Of a stretch of 64,000 nucleotides of DNA, positions 11,240-23,364 are shown piece after piece. The notes under the pieces are model-generated. The model worked only from the letters and a program-made list of their open reading frames with translations, had not been told where the DNA came from and did not search any database. The DNA is from Girardinichthys multiradiatus (lineage: Eukaryota > Chordata > Actinopteri > Cyprinodontiformes > Goodeidae). Each line of letters starts with the position of its first letter. Position 1 is the stretch's first letter. The position numbers and the translations under genes were made by a program. Location of the stretch: NCBI RefSeq assembly GCF_021462225.1, contig NC_061795.1, forward strand, positions 124,001-188,000, given 5' to 3'.

Positions 11240-14205
11240 ATAGATACAGCAACAGAAAGAACAATAATTTGTCACATCCAAGCTTCACATCCACATGTCC
11301 TTAAATGTGTGTTCATGAAAACAGACGAAAAAGAAGAAATTTAGCTATATTGGAGAGCAGGTACTTCAGCGTCAAGATGTGCTTCCCCAACTGTTCCTGC
11401 TGCGCTGTCAGGCAACCGCGGACATGTTCATTGTCTTCTCTTTAAAAGTACTTTAAACCGTAAAACAGTAAGGCAGAAACATGTTTGTGGTTTTAATACC
11501 AGAACTTTTTAGAAGCCTGGTATGCAGTTAAACCCAAACCTATTCAAACCACTGTCAGATTTAGATCAGATTTATTTTTCATTCGCCCAGGAATTTCAGA
11601 TCTGTAAGAAAATGACGTAGGCATCTCTCAAAACATAATAAAATAATGTTCAGCTGCATCTTTTTTAAATAACAAAATTATCTGCTTTTATTTATATTTA
11701 ATCAAAAATTGTCATTTTGGCAGCATAGTAAAGTCCTTGACTTTATTTAGCCCCCAAATATACTTTGAAATCTTACCTTGTTTAACCCAGACATCCTGTC
11801 AAACTTTAGCCTGAACAAAAACATTAAAAGTCAGCCTTGGTTATCCTATATGATCTACCTTAGCAGCTTTTCAACCAATTCAGGAATACGTAGACATATT
11901 TATGTTGACATCTTTCACTTTTCAACTGCATTTTCACATTGTTTAGACAAAAGGCAATTTTATCTTTTCTATTTCTTTTTAACAGAATGTTTCTTGGGAA
12001 GAAGAGGAGGTTGTTTAGGTTTACCCCTAAGAATATAAGAAATACAAGTATTGTGTCACATCAGAGAACAATATATGTGGCCTTCAAACGAGAATGTCTT
12101 GCCAAAAGACTCACTTATGCAAGAAATGTCCTTCTGGTATGACTCCTGATCACTGATGAACAGAAGCCAAACTAGACTAAAAGGGGAAAAGGAACCATAT
12201 GAATAATTTCCCTGAAAAAATGTCCCTGAGTTTTCTTTGTATAAATCTTTTTTCAACCTGCTTGATACTCGCCTCACTCTCAGGTCTTGTTGTGGAAAAT
12301 CGCCCTAGACTTATGAGGATATCTCTGGTCATAATGGTGTTCAGAGTCACCAGGAATTTGTAAGAGTACTTCCTGACCACCTCCTTTGGATGTATTCCCA
12401 GGCTACACAACCATTACCAAGTGGTCATGGTTTAACAGCAGCTGTAGTGTAGAGAAACCAACTTTGATGGAAACGGTAAAGCCTGTGTTAAACTCTAACA
12501 GTTTGTTTAATCATCCATCCATCCATCCATCCATCCATCCATCCACTCTGTGCTCAGCTGTTACTACTTTTTGACTGTGGTATTTATATTTGGAGTGGAG
12601 AACGACCCTATAATCACCACATATAATGTAATTCAACAGTTCTCCAGACATTCCAGTTAGATTTTTAAAATGTCAACCTCATGGTGGCAGTAGCCAAACA
12701 TCCCAATAGAGAAAAATATTTCTGGATTCATAGTTCCTCTGATGTTCTGATCTAGTGCCTGAAGCAAAATGCCTGTTATATGACTATAACTGACAACCAC
12801 AGCCCAAAGGCAACACATCAGAGATGTTACAGAAACATTCCTGAGAGATATTCCTGTAATGTGGCATTGTATATGAACATAAATAAATCTATTGCTGACA
12901 CCTCAGACAACAGTAGCAATTAAACACACAATTCAGCACAGCTGTTTTTGTCAATGATTTCACTGTTTGATGCCAGTGCTGGTTGGATAATGATTGAAGG
13001 ATTTGGTGAAGTGGGTCAGTTTTGGCTGAAACTTAAAGGGCTATGTCTGGTGTTGGAGACTTAAGGTAAACACCTGGTTCTAGTTCTGCGCTGTCAACTG
13101 TGCTGCTACTGTACCATATTTGGTCAGTTCTTCTGTCCAATAACTTGAGGTAGTTGAGGTAGTTATCAAAACAATTTATGAATGCATATTCCACACTTAT
13201 ATGAAAGCTATTTAATAAATCAGGGGTTTTGAATCATAAAATATGCTGCATTGCATCCCTCATGTAAACTATTTCTGGTTCTGACTTATCTTAACAATAC
13301 ATTTAATTCATTCTTTCTTTCTTTTTTTCAATACAATAGGTATATAAATTAGGAAATGTTGAGAAATATAGCCTTACAGTACAATAATTGGAGTCAGGGG
13401 CAAAGGCAAACTGAGACCCATCTTAGGCTCATCAGGCCAGCAGGGGCCCCCCAAGAGCGCTGGAGATCTCACAACAGAATATAGAAAAAACGTCTAGTCA
13501 ATTTAACAAAGAATGAGCCTACTTTTGAGTAGTTCTGACAGTGTTTGAAAAACTCTTTTGAAAGAATTCAAGATTATGTCAAAGATAACTTCAAACTGTA
13601 TCTGACATTTAATGAATTTACTGAAATAATTAGATAAATCTTCTTTGATCATCTTCGGGGGTTATGTTCAAGATTTGTCATGGCTGCTCCTTGTTTCTTT
13701 GCTGCAGTAGACATCTTATGGCTACTTGCAATGCTTTTGAGACTATTTCTACCAAATATGTATGATTTTCTGTAGTTGCTTGTAAGCCCAATCTCTTAAA
13801 AAAAAACAAAAAACAATACCTGTAATGGGGCCAATTTAGTGAATTGAATGTTGATCCTGCAGTTATATATCATGTGTACAAACAAGGTGCAAACAATCAA
13901 GCTTGGATCATTTAGGAGCTTGTGTTGCTGTGAGTCTCTTTAGTCCATTCAACCATCAAGCTCTGAGCTTTGGTAGAAATTCTCTCAAAAAAATATCTTG
14001 GTGTTCATGTAACACTTGCACATAATAGATTCCTCTGAAATTGAATGCTTTATAGCCTGCCAACGTATGTTACAACTGAAACAATATATTGTCAAATGCA
14101 GTCTAGATTCCTTAAAAACAGCCCTTTGGTTTAGTGTTGAATTAGTAAGAGATACCACCTACAGTGTCATTAGCTAGCCACAGTGCATGGCCATATCTTC
14201 TTACA
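11240..14205. other. Non-coding stretch with one tetranucleotide microsatellite
   Basis: An (ATCC)n tract lies at about 12512-12544. The overlapping frames at 11778-12410 have no recognisable domain and no splice-bounded structure. Nothing else was recognised. Confidence 0.5.
12512..12544. repeat. (ATCC)n microsatellite
   Basis: About eight consecutive CATC/ATCC units. Similar tracts often mark tails of fish LINEs and SINEs, but no such body is seen beside it. Confidence 0.8.
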
Positions 14206-14209
14206 CTAC

Positions 14210-14860
14210 CTGTGGTCTCCAAACTTTGTCATTTGGGCCAACAATGTAAAGTCAAATGTACCAGCAGGCCAAAAAAAAATATATAACTTTTTTTTAAACT
14301 AAAACCACAAAAAATTATATTGTGATTGTGAATATTTCTGAGCTTTTCAACAATAAACTACGAATGCAATATGTTTCTTAAACAAATCAAGAACAAATGT
14401 TCTTGTAGAAAAGGATGTAGAAACTAATGAGTTTTGCATGTTTCGCATGTTTGCCTTATTGAAAAAAATGCTTCCTCTTTTAAAATTCTTTTGGGCTCGA
14501 TTGAACAGGATTTGACTCTTCTTTTCAAGTTTAATAAATTGTCTAATAGTAGATTTGCACCAAAGTATGTTTGAGTAAAACTCACTGGATAGCTGTGGTC
14601 CTACCTACTATGAAATTAAAGCAAATGCAAAAAGCTCGGTAACTGAAATACAAATATTTTTTATCTAACATTTTCCATTGTATGACAATTTTAATATCTC
14701 AAACAATTTTATTTAACAATAATAAAAAATAAAAGTCCCCATCTGCATTAAGCACCTGTTCTGGTCAAATTTGTGTTATTCTTGGAATGCAGTTGGGGGC
14801 CACACAAAATCAGTCCAGTGGGCCACAAATGGCCCCTGGGCCGCACTTTGGACACCCCTA
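14210..14860. mobile_element. hAT-like MITE, copy 1
   Basis: Left end CTGTGGTCTCCAAACTTTG, right end GCCGCACTTTGGACACCCCTA, which are inverted versions of one another. Inside, the left side has TTTTTTTAAACTAAAACCAC and the right side has GGGGGCCACACAAAATC then GTGGGCCACAAATGGCCCC. The same order occurs in the better-bounded copy at 27933-28492. No transposase frame. Clear 8-bp target duplications are not visible here. Confidence 0.65.
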
Positions 14861-15299
14861 GCCTACCCTGACACTGCTGACACAGGGAGGCCCCCACTCC
14901 TTATTGCCTGGACATGCAAATAGGCAATACAAAAGAAAATCTGTTTAGAGTGCAGGTGGCATAACCTTTCCTGTTGGTTTTGTTTTTCTCTGGAGCAATG
15001 CCCCCCTCCCTGACAGGATGGCACCCAGGGCAATGAGCCTCATTATTTCTATATATATATGTATATATATGTATACACACACAGCTAAGAAGCTACTGGC
15101 CACACCTCTTACCCAGGTGACTGAGTGACTGAGTGACACGGGCTCTTATCAGATCCAACGTATTCGTTCTGAGCAGAGAACCAAACGAAATCCAGAGTAA
15201 AGAGGCCATTCTGCGCTTGACAACAATTACGTACTGCAACTGGAGGGTTGTCCCCGATCACACCCATCCACCCACCCACACGTATCACATAAATCTTCT

Positions 15300-15685
15300 A
15301 CCCTGTGCCGTGCGTGGACGGGCGTCGCGAGAGCCGAGACTGTAGTGTCAGCGGTCGTGGAAGTGAAAGAAAAAAAAGCAGAGAGCAGAGCGAGAGGAGC
15401 AGCAGCAGCAGCAGGAGGAAGAGGAGGACACGAACAGGACTACAACACATACAAAGAGAGAAAACAGAAGCTGGATGATTTCTGCAGCAGATCTGGAACG
15501 CTGAGCTTTTCCACCGGAGAGGCGACGTGGTGCGGGTCGTTCATCGGGATAATCGTTTTTTTTTCTCCCCCCTCTGCGGTGAAATTAGCCAGAGCTTGAG
15601 GTCCGGAGGCGCAGGCTCGCCTACTCTTCCTCGTCAGAAAAGAGGAAGGTTTACGGAGCCGCGGACTGAAGGCGCAGCGAAGGAG
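15300..15685 (+). promoter_or_regulatory. myo9a: Candidate CpG-rich promoter and 5'-UTR first exon
   Basis: From about 15300 the sequence changes from AT-rich to GC- and CpG-rich, with (CAG)n and GGA/GAG purine-rich stretches (15396-15430). It ends at AAGGAG|GTAAGG, a strong splice donor (GT at 15686-15687). An ATG at 15475 opens a 9-codon uORF that stops at 15504, so the segment looks like 5' UTR, not coding. It is the best candidate upstream exon in the window for the myosin exon that starts at an AG acceptor at 56800, which would make the intron about 41 kb. The link is inference; the exon could belong to another transcript. No TATA box is needed for such promoters, and the TA/TG run at 15050-15083 is a microsatellite. 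Confidence 0.45.
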
Positions 15686-15961
15686 GTAAGGCTTCGTTTT
15701 CACGTAGCTTCACGGTGTGTTTGTGCTGTCAGTGAAACGGAATGTCAAAACGTCCTGCAGTCTGCGTGCTGTCACTGTCAGTCGGTCCATCGGCTGCAGC
15801 CTCCTCCTCTCCACTGAGATCCAGCAGCAGGATGTTTGACGCCAATATAGACTTGGATCGAGGTGGTCAGTAGAAACCCAGGTCTTCAGGGCTCGCCTCC
15901 ACCACCACCGAATGGAGAAATGTCATGCTGTTTGCTTACATAATGCGTAAATTACAGATGT

Positions 15962-15965
<4 letters not shown>

Positions 15966-16000
<35 letters not shown>
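15966..16000. repeat. (TG)n microsatellite
   Basis: About 17 uninterrupted TG units shortly after the candidate first exon. Confidence 0.9.
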
Positions 16001-16003
<3 letters not shown>

Positions 16004-16625
16004 TGGAGCCCGATGCAGTGGAGCTGCAGCTGTAATCTGCCATAGATCTGTGATGCTGACATCCTGTGGAGCTCGATCCATTCAGGGCCAGTCCTGCTGG
16101 CTTCATTGTCGCAGTGAGATCTGAATGATTATGTGCGCTGCTGGCGGCGTAAAGGCTGCAGAGCTTTGTTTATGTGCCGCTTACTTCCCTTTTTGCAGGG
16201 CTGAGAGCTGGGACCAAGCCCCCCCCCCCAGCCCCTATATGTGCTGCTCCCATCAGCCTGCTGCTGAGTGATGAGGCCTGGAAGCTTTTTATAGTTGGAC
16301 GCAAGGACGTTCGGATGCACCTCTTTTAAAGGAGAGCTAGTATACTGACGTGGAAGAGGCTGAGCAGACTGTAGAGCTGCTGAGGACAGCTACTGACAAA
16401 CAACCTCCTATCAAAACTGCTACAGCTTCATATTTAGCTACCTTCATCAGCCAATGAATTGGTTCAAATAGAATCAGCAAACAAGCTGATAATAGAGAAG
16501 CATTAAACTCAGGCATAAACGCTTTGCAAAATAAGTTAATAAATCTGAGTAAATATCAGCAATGTTTATGGGTTTGAAATATGCTGTGCAGCAAGAGATA
16601 ATCTGGCCCTCAAAGTCTGTTGGAA
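16001..16625. other. Non-coding stretch, 5' part of presumed intron
   Basis: CpG content falls off through this stretch. A run of nine C residues lies near 16220-16229. No gene is supported. Confidence 0.45.
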
Positions 16626-16629
16626 ACAG

Positions 16630-17335
16630 AACAAAATTGACAAAAGTAAAGATTTGAGTGAGTTTGACAAGAGCCAGATTTTGATGGATTAGACCACAGG
16701 GTCAGAACATCTCCAAAACTGCTGCTCTTATGTGGTGTTCCTGGTCTGCACTGGTCAGCATCTAGCAAGGAGGGAACAGCAACAAGGACACTGGCTGCCA
16801 TGATTTGCAGATGCATGTGAGGAGCAAAGACTGGACCTTGTGGTCTGATTCAAGAGGCAAACCACTGTTGCAAAAATACCTGAAAAAGTTGATTCTGGTT
16901 CTGAGAGAACGGCTTTGAAATACAGAGTGAATCACAGTTCATTGCATATAGGCCTGCATACATAACTGCAGACCAGTCAGGGTGGAAACAGTATTCCTTG
17001 TGGTTCGGTCTTTTTCAGGAGGATAAGGCGCCTGCCAGAAAGCAAAAATGCTTCAGGAATAGTTTGGGGAGGGACGTTTGAGGTTTTGACTTGGTCTCCA
17101 TATTCCCCAGATCACAATCCTATCGAGCATCTGTGGGGTGTGCTGGACAAACAAGTCTGATCCTTAGAAGCCCTACCTTGCAGCCTACAGGACTTAAAGG
17201 ATATGCCTCCAATATCTTGATGCCTGAGGGGTCTAGTGGAGTCCATACCTTAATGGGTCAGGACTGCTGTGGCAGCAAAAGGGCGAACAACACATTATTA
17301 GGGAGGTGGTCATAATGCTATGCCTCATCTGTGTA
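16630..17335 (+). pseudogene. Decayed Tc1-like transposase remnant
   Basis: A plus-strand remnant with several frame changes. Near the start it has an N-terminal-like GAGTTTGACAAGAGCCAGA (from about 16657). Further on, TATTCCCCAGATCACAATCC followed by TATCGAGCATCTGTGGGG (about 17101-17140) translates as the family signature around the catalytic Glu (P-D-H-N-P-I-E-H-L-W). The 3' end GGAGGTGGTCATAATGCTAT then GCCTCATCTGTGTATA (to about 17335) looks like a terminal inverted repeat. The matching left terminus is not found. The centre has lost the catalytic Asp region. It differs from both the DD34E and DD38E families in this window. Confidence 0.7.
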
Positions 17336-17339
17336 TAAG

Positions 17340-18500
17340 CAAACTTCTTCATAAATAACACAGAGAGCAGTTGCTGTAAAACAGAATTTTATTATTCTAA
17401 AAGCTGAAATGGTTACCGTTTATACTGGCTGCAGCATCTTATATAAGCATAGCTTGGCTAGCACACATGTAGCATTCACTAAAACAAATAAAGATCCTTA
17501 ACCTTAACTTAAGTTGCTAAAACACTGGAGGATGAAAGTAACTTTGACTCCTCTTCACTCAATAGCAGCCTTAACACCAAAGCATTTTGTTGTCAGGGTG
17601 ACATGATGGGACTTGCTATTGATATGTGATTACTGATCAGAAAAAGATGTTTCAGTTTCTCTCGGCCAGTCGCCAGTCCAGGATGATCAAGCTGAAAAAT
17701 GATGGATTCAGGTCAACAGCCACTTTCCCGTTGCATCTCTACACCAAAGTAATGTAAGACATGGAACAGAAGAACCAGAATATCTGACCATTTCAGGGAA
17801 ATCTAATCATATGGTAAAGTTTACACTTGCAAGCCAACCTCTCAATTAAATGGACGTTGCTATCTAAGCTTTGAGTTTAGATCTCAAATAATGATTCTTA
17901 GAAACAATTTTGCATATCAAAACAGGCTTACATTACCTCATTCCAGATCAGATAACCAGTGCCCCTGATTTCACTGTCCATGAGTCTGCAAATCTAAGTG
18001 GTCTTCTCCATCAGCCCTGTGGTGGTTTGCATGAAATTCCACATAGACGGTGCTTTCAGGCAACAAGATAAAGCTTTTGCATGCTTGTTATTTTCATATT
18101 CTGAGACCGTCAACTGGTTTTCACCACTTTTGCGATCCGCACTCAAGTTGTCTGTCTTATTCTCGGTCACTGGTGAATTCCAGTGTTGCGACGTCAACTT
18201 GCTGACATTAACATTTCATTCAGGTTATTATGTAAGTGGCAAAGCCCTTGAGAATGGAGCTGAAAACATTGCTGTGACAACTCCAGCTGCCCAAGCGAGT
18301 GCACTTGTGAGCATGAAGGAGATGCTCAAATGCAGCTCAAAGCTGCTTGGTTTTAGCTGGACAGGGGTGGTATATCTACTGTGATTACTGAGTCCAGTCA
18401 CAGGCAGTAATAATACAACCGTGGCAATCAGAATTAGGGTTAAGGGAAATGAAAGGGACATTTTAATGCTCAGCTTCTCTTCTGTTGAGATTGCTCAAAT
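17340..18500. other. Non-coding stretch, no feature assigned
   Basis: Two long overlapping frames on opposite strands (17998-18384 plus; 17994-18197 minus) have no recognisable domain. I treat them as chance or as an unrecognised old repeat. Confidence 0.4.
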
Positions 18501-18504
18501 TAAG

Positions 18505-18985
18505 GTATATCCAGTGAGCAGCACTTGTGTGGACAACAATCCCTTCTTGGTGTCAGAGGTCAGAGAGGAATGCGTAGACTGGTTTGAGATGTTAGAAAAG
18601 CGGGTGGGAGTGAAATGCTGCGGGGGATATTTTCTTGGCACACATTGGGCCACTTGGTACCAAGTGAGCATAATTTAAAACCAACAACCTACCCGACTAT
18701 TGCTGTTAACCACGTCCATCTCTTTATAACCACTGTCTACCCAGCTTCTGATAACTACTTCCTGCAGGATAATGAACAATGTTACAAAGTTCAGATAATC
18801 TTAGACTGGTTTCTTCAACGTGGCAGAAACGTTTTCTGTACTCCAGTGGTCTCAATCGTCACCACCACATAATCCAGTAGAACACATTTGTAATGTGGCA
18901 TAATGGGAGATGTGCATCACAGATATAAATAAACCAAATGTTTGATTCTGTCATATCAATATGGCTCAACATCTCCTAATGTCCC
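18505..18985 (+). pseudogene. Decayed, internally deleted Tc1-like remnant
   Basis: The plus-strand frame at 18615-18872 reads like the end of a Tc1-like catalytic core: GGIFSWHTLGHLVPSEH, then VNHVHLFITTVYPASDNYF, then LQDNEQCYK at the second catalytic Asp. After a frame change near 18865, CATAATCCAGTAGAACACAT (about 18867-18886) covers the catalytic Glu signature (NPVEH). A short piece of the DNA-binding half (about 18505-18610, TCAGAGGTCAGAGAGGAATG) is joined directly to it, so the centre of the gene, including the first Asp, is deleted. It is a third kind of Tc1-like element, distinct from the two complete families here. Confidence 0.7.
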
Positions 18986-18989
18986 AGAT

Positions 18990-21900
18990 TTGACACTGTA
19001 ATTTTCGGGCTAAACCCTAAGAGGTGGGATTTTGACCCAAATGCCCTTGTCTGTGTCTTACATTTCTGACTACATTTCTTTTTTGCTTATTTCTTCGAAG
19101 TGTTGTGACTCAAGGAAGCAGTCAAGATAAGGAAAACACCCGATACCTCTGTCTCAGTGACAAATGAGGCAAACTCCCCATCGAGCCTTCAGTCTAAACT
19201 GCTGAGCAGAATTTGTACTCAGCTCTATTTCACTTCTAGTCACCACCTTGAGAAAATGTTTGTTGCATGAAACTGGTTGCTTCTTTATTGATCCAAGTGT
19301 CCTTGCCTTCACATCCAGTCTTTGTTGCTTGAACCTGCTGCTGCTACATCCATTTCTTCATGTAAGGGAACACCACCGGCATGAGGTCAGTGCTTCACAT
19401 ACCATGTCCGGTGGCAATGTGCTTCCTAAGCAGGTGTATTTATAGAGCCTTCCACAGTGGCGGTGGTCTCGGCGCGTGTTTTTGAGATCTTAAATAGCAT
19501 CCGTCTTTGTCCCATTGCTGACGAGAAGACAGGGACACGCCAGCACAGTCATCGGGTTACCATTGTTAATGCTGAAGTTAGTCAGAGGATTGTCAGAACT
19601 GTCAGATATATTTTCCCCAAAAGGATCAAAATGCTTTTTTGGGACTGTTTGGTTTTGGCAAACCTTCAGCTTTCGGAATGTCTAGTGTTGGAAAATCACC
19701 ATCAATACCTCACATTTCCTAGCGTGTGCTATATTTAAAAAAAAGAAATTACTCAGGTTTCACATGTTGCAGTGTTGATCTGTAGTTTTTAATGTATTTC
19801 AATGCTACATTCATTATTTCTACCCATTGACCTCCAGCTGTCATTATCTGCAGTGAGAAATTTGTCATAACCCTATTCAACTGACAAAGACCCAGCTTGT
19901 GTTTCTTGAGGAATCTGTGTGGTGTTGATGCTTATGACAAAGAAGACGTATTTTAAAGCTGCAGTGGCTTCTGGACATATGAAAGGTGTCAGTGGAGATG
20001 TTTGGCTTCTTTTCTTGTTCTTTGATGATTTGTTAGAAAATGCCAGCTGCACATCCATGCAAACTTAACAGGGTTTGCCTCTACTCTGTGAGTTTTTAAA
20101 ACTTGTAAAAGAGACCCTGATTGTTTCCCTGATACGGTTTTCTGCTTTTTGTAGAGTATTTGTAGAGTAGCGCAAGGATAAAAAGCTGATATTAGCTCCA
20201 GAATAATTAGGCTATGTGCTTTGGTAGCCAGCCTGCCATCAGTTGCCTAGCAGATATGCTGCTCTTATCTTGCCAACAGTAGTTTTAGTACAGCATTACC
20301 TTAACAAGGGTGACGGTGACATTCCTTTGACTAAAGTTACTACTCTAGAGTGTGAAATATAGAGGGTGAGTTGGTTTCCCATCTGCTGCCTGTTGCCTAG
20401 TGACAAGTTGACCTTTTTAAAGTTTAACTTGTACAAAGTGATTTGTAGCAAATTCACTTATGCACTTAAAGGCCTCAGTTACATATGGTAAAGCTTCCAT
20501 AGAAACATTTTGTTTGAGACTTCCTTTAATATTTATGCCAAAAGCTCTTTCTTTCTAAGTTTGTGAAATAAAGTGCCTGAGAAATTCAGGTTTGTGTGGC
20601 TGTAGAAAACATTTGTGTTTATGATTTACTTTTGTGCATTTGTGAACATCTGGTTATAGACACTGAGGAGAAATCTTGTTGTAAAACTCATCTGCCCTCT
20701 GCATGGGGCTGTTGAGTTACAAGTGCAGTTTTGGGCGCAATCTTTACACCTAAAAGTGATCGGACAGTGACTAACCAAATTGGGCAAATTAGAAGAGATG
20801 ATTAAAGTCTCTGGTAAATGAAGTTTGTATAAGTTTTATTCCCATTGTGCTCATCTAGAAATGACATCAGCTCAGAAAAATAACTTGTTAGTCTTTACAT
20901 GTTGTTTAAAGGAGACCACTGAACCGAAAAAATATTGAAAACAAAAAGACAGAAGTTCTTTTTTGATACTACAACAGAGTTCCCTCACTCTAACATGTAT
21001 TACAGGTGCAGGTTATTACCATGGTGGCAGACATCCTTTTGATTCCAACAAGGCTCAGTTTGCGACGCAGCGCTGCTGTTTTTCTTTTAGCTGTTCAAAG
21101 CAGGGCCCTCTGTGAATTTCTGAATCTATTATCACCTTTCACAAGTCTTTAATGTCTCCATTTAACCACGTACCATGGCTGTATCTGCTTTAGGCACCAT
21201 TTACAAAGTTATCCGCTTGTGCAAATAAGCAGGCTTGATTTATTAATGGGCTTATTTTGACACACAGAATTGGAGCTGTTGATGGTGTTTCTTGCAACAG
21301 GCAGGCAGCTGGGGATGGCTTGGATCAGTCTCCTGGCATTGCCCAGGGGAAGCATAACAGCGCTCTCCAATAATCTGTTGGACTGGTGTTAGATTAGGAG
21401 ACGGGATACGATGCAGACAGGAAAACGACATAATTAAGTGGAAGCGTGTAGGAAAGGAGACATGCTGCGGGGTCCCATCAGATCAACCAGCCAATGGTCA
21501 GGCACCTTTCTGTAGCTTCGGACAGAACCTCCAGGTTATTTTTCCCTACCCTTTCAACACTGAAAAATCAACCACACAGCTGACATTGCTCGTCTGCTTC
21601 CGTTAAACACCCCACAGTCCTGTGCTGCATGACTATCCCTGTCACATGCCCAGACAAATGCCACATGGCCAACCCCCTTCACTCCTAAAACGCGCACACA
21701 AATGGCAACAAAATTGGACCTAAACGTCAGTTATTAATATCAACCGATATGTCAAAAAAATGACTAACATCGGCTCATACCGATGTTAATGCAGATATAT
21801 CGTGCAGCCCCATAAGAAATAGGCAAAATAAGTGGGGTTTCCTCTTTTAATTTTTTTTCTCCAACATAAACATTTTCATCAATCAAATTTGGAAGTAAAA

Positions 21901-23240
21901 TATCAATAAAGGTTTCCATCGATTATTTTAACCTAAAATATTTTAATTTGTGACGATTTGTTTTTTTTGTGGAATATTTTGATCGGGAGGCAAACCAAAA
22001 CCACTGTGCCACTTACTATGTATATTACAATAAACATCTTGACATGTTTTTTCTTTTGCATGTGCAAAAAAACTCTAGCTTTGCTTGGTCCAGAACTTAC
22101 ATCCTAAAGCTAGTCTTTACTTTAGTGGGGTTTACCACTACTATATTTCACTCTCTACAGGTGGAGTTCCAGTTGTCAGTCCATCACAGCAGCTGTTCCC
22201 ACGAAGGTTTAAAAAAAAAAAAGTTTGGCATTTAAAATGTAATTATCTTAAAAATGCAGCTAAATCCGGGCTTGTGTAATGGCATTGTATACATTAGATT
22301 GGGTCAGTACAGTATGTGTGGGTACCACTGTGAATTGGTTTCAACTATAATTATGAACAGCATAAAAAAACTATTTTTCAAGCTTTTCTGCTGTGAATGA
22401 TCATTAATTTTTTATACCTAGAGCAGCAGTGTCGTCACATTGTGTGTCCCTGTAAAAGATTGTTTTAGACTGTATGTGTTTTGGGTGGAACTCAGTATAA
22501 ATGGATCTGAATCTGTTACTAAATTTAATATTTTGGATTAAAACTAAATTAACAGAATTGGATTTGAATTGGACCTATTTGTCTTCTAAAGAACCTTGCA
22601 ATGATTTTTTTCTATTGTAAATAGGCACAAATCAAATACATTGAATTTATTTTCATTACACTGTTTTTAAACCATCTGTGTAAACACTTTTTGAAACCCT
22701 AAGCTTGGACTGAGTGTGTTTTTTCGTGTTTTTTTGACTGCATCGGTTGGTTTCCGAGCAAAACAGAGATGGGAAACAGGAAGAATTCACCTTGGTTAAT
22801 TTATGGATTTACTACGGAGTAGTAAGTGAGAAGTTTTTACTGCCACAAACCTGACAAAATATCCACAAACAAAGACTGAGTAAGAAACTTTAAACGTTCC
22901 CATTTGTCCATCAGCCCATTTGACTGAGCAAATAGTTGCCATTTCATGGTCACAATCCTGGCTGAGGGCTGACATGCCAGAAATCACTGTTCTTACTCCA
23001 GCGTGGTATGCAGACACCAAATCCAGATCCAAGTTTTGCATTTAACATTGAATCTTTATTTTTTATTTTTTTATAACAGGATACATATGCTTTTTACTTT
23101 CTAACCGGGGTTTTTGTTGCTCTGCAAACCTACAACTCAACACTTGTGATAGATTTAACACATTTTGAAAAACAAGAACTGCTTAAACCAATCAAAAATT
23201 ATGTAAGGACTGAGGTAATAACATTGTAATCAAAAGAATT
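18990..23240. other. Presumed intronic sequence, no gene supported
   Basis: Mostly unremarkable AT-rich sequence. At 21715-21811 a piece ending in GATATATCGTGCAGCCCC looks like one terminus of a non-autonomous DNA transposon, but I cannot find its partner. The frames at 19248-19738, 21969-22279 and 22796-23041 have no recognised domain. Confidence 0.45.
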
Positions 23241-23243
23241 TGC

Positions 23244-23360
23244 ATGGACTCAAATTCAGAGGTGATGGAGCTGCTGTATACGTTAGAGTCCTGGATGGAC
23301 AACAAGCCATCTGATGCTGCGTTTTACAGAATGGAGAAGAGACTGCAACAAGTAGTGTAG
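23244..23360 (+). other. Coding-like short ORF with nearby poly(A) signal
   Basis: An ATG at 23244 opens a 38-codon frame ending at TAG (23358-23360). Its composition looks like real protein (for example LYTLESWMDNKPSDAAF and YRMEKRLQQVV). AATAAA follows about 60 nt later (about 23422). I do not recognise the family. It could be the tail of an old processed retrocopy or transposon gene, a real short terminal exon (AAATTCAG just upstream is a weak acceptor), or chance. Low confidence. Confidence 0.25.
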
Positions 23361-23364
23361 ATTA

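Noticed and set aside
15050..15083. TATA box of a promoter
   Set aside because: It is a TA/TG/CA microsatellite, more than 200 bp from the CpG-rich segment.
17994..18461. A gene at the overlapping long frames on both strands
   Set aside because: No domain, no splice-bounded structure and no similarity I recognise; overlapping frames on both strands are expected by chance in this composition.
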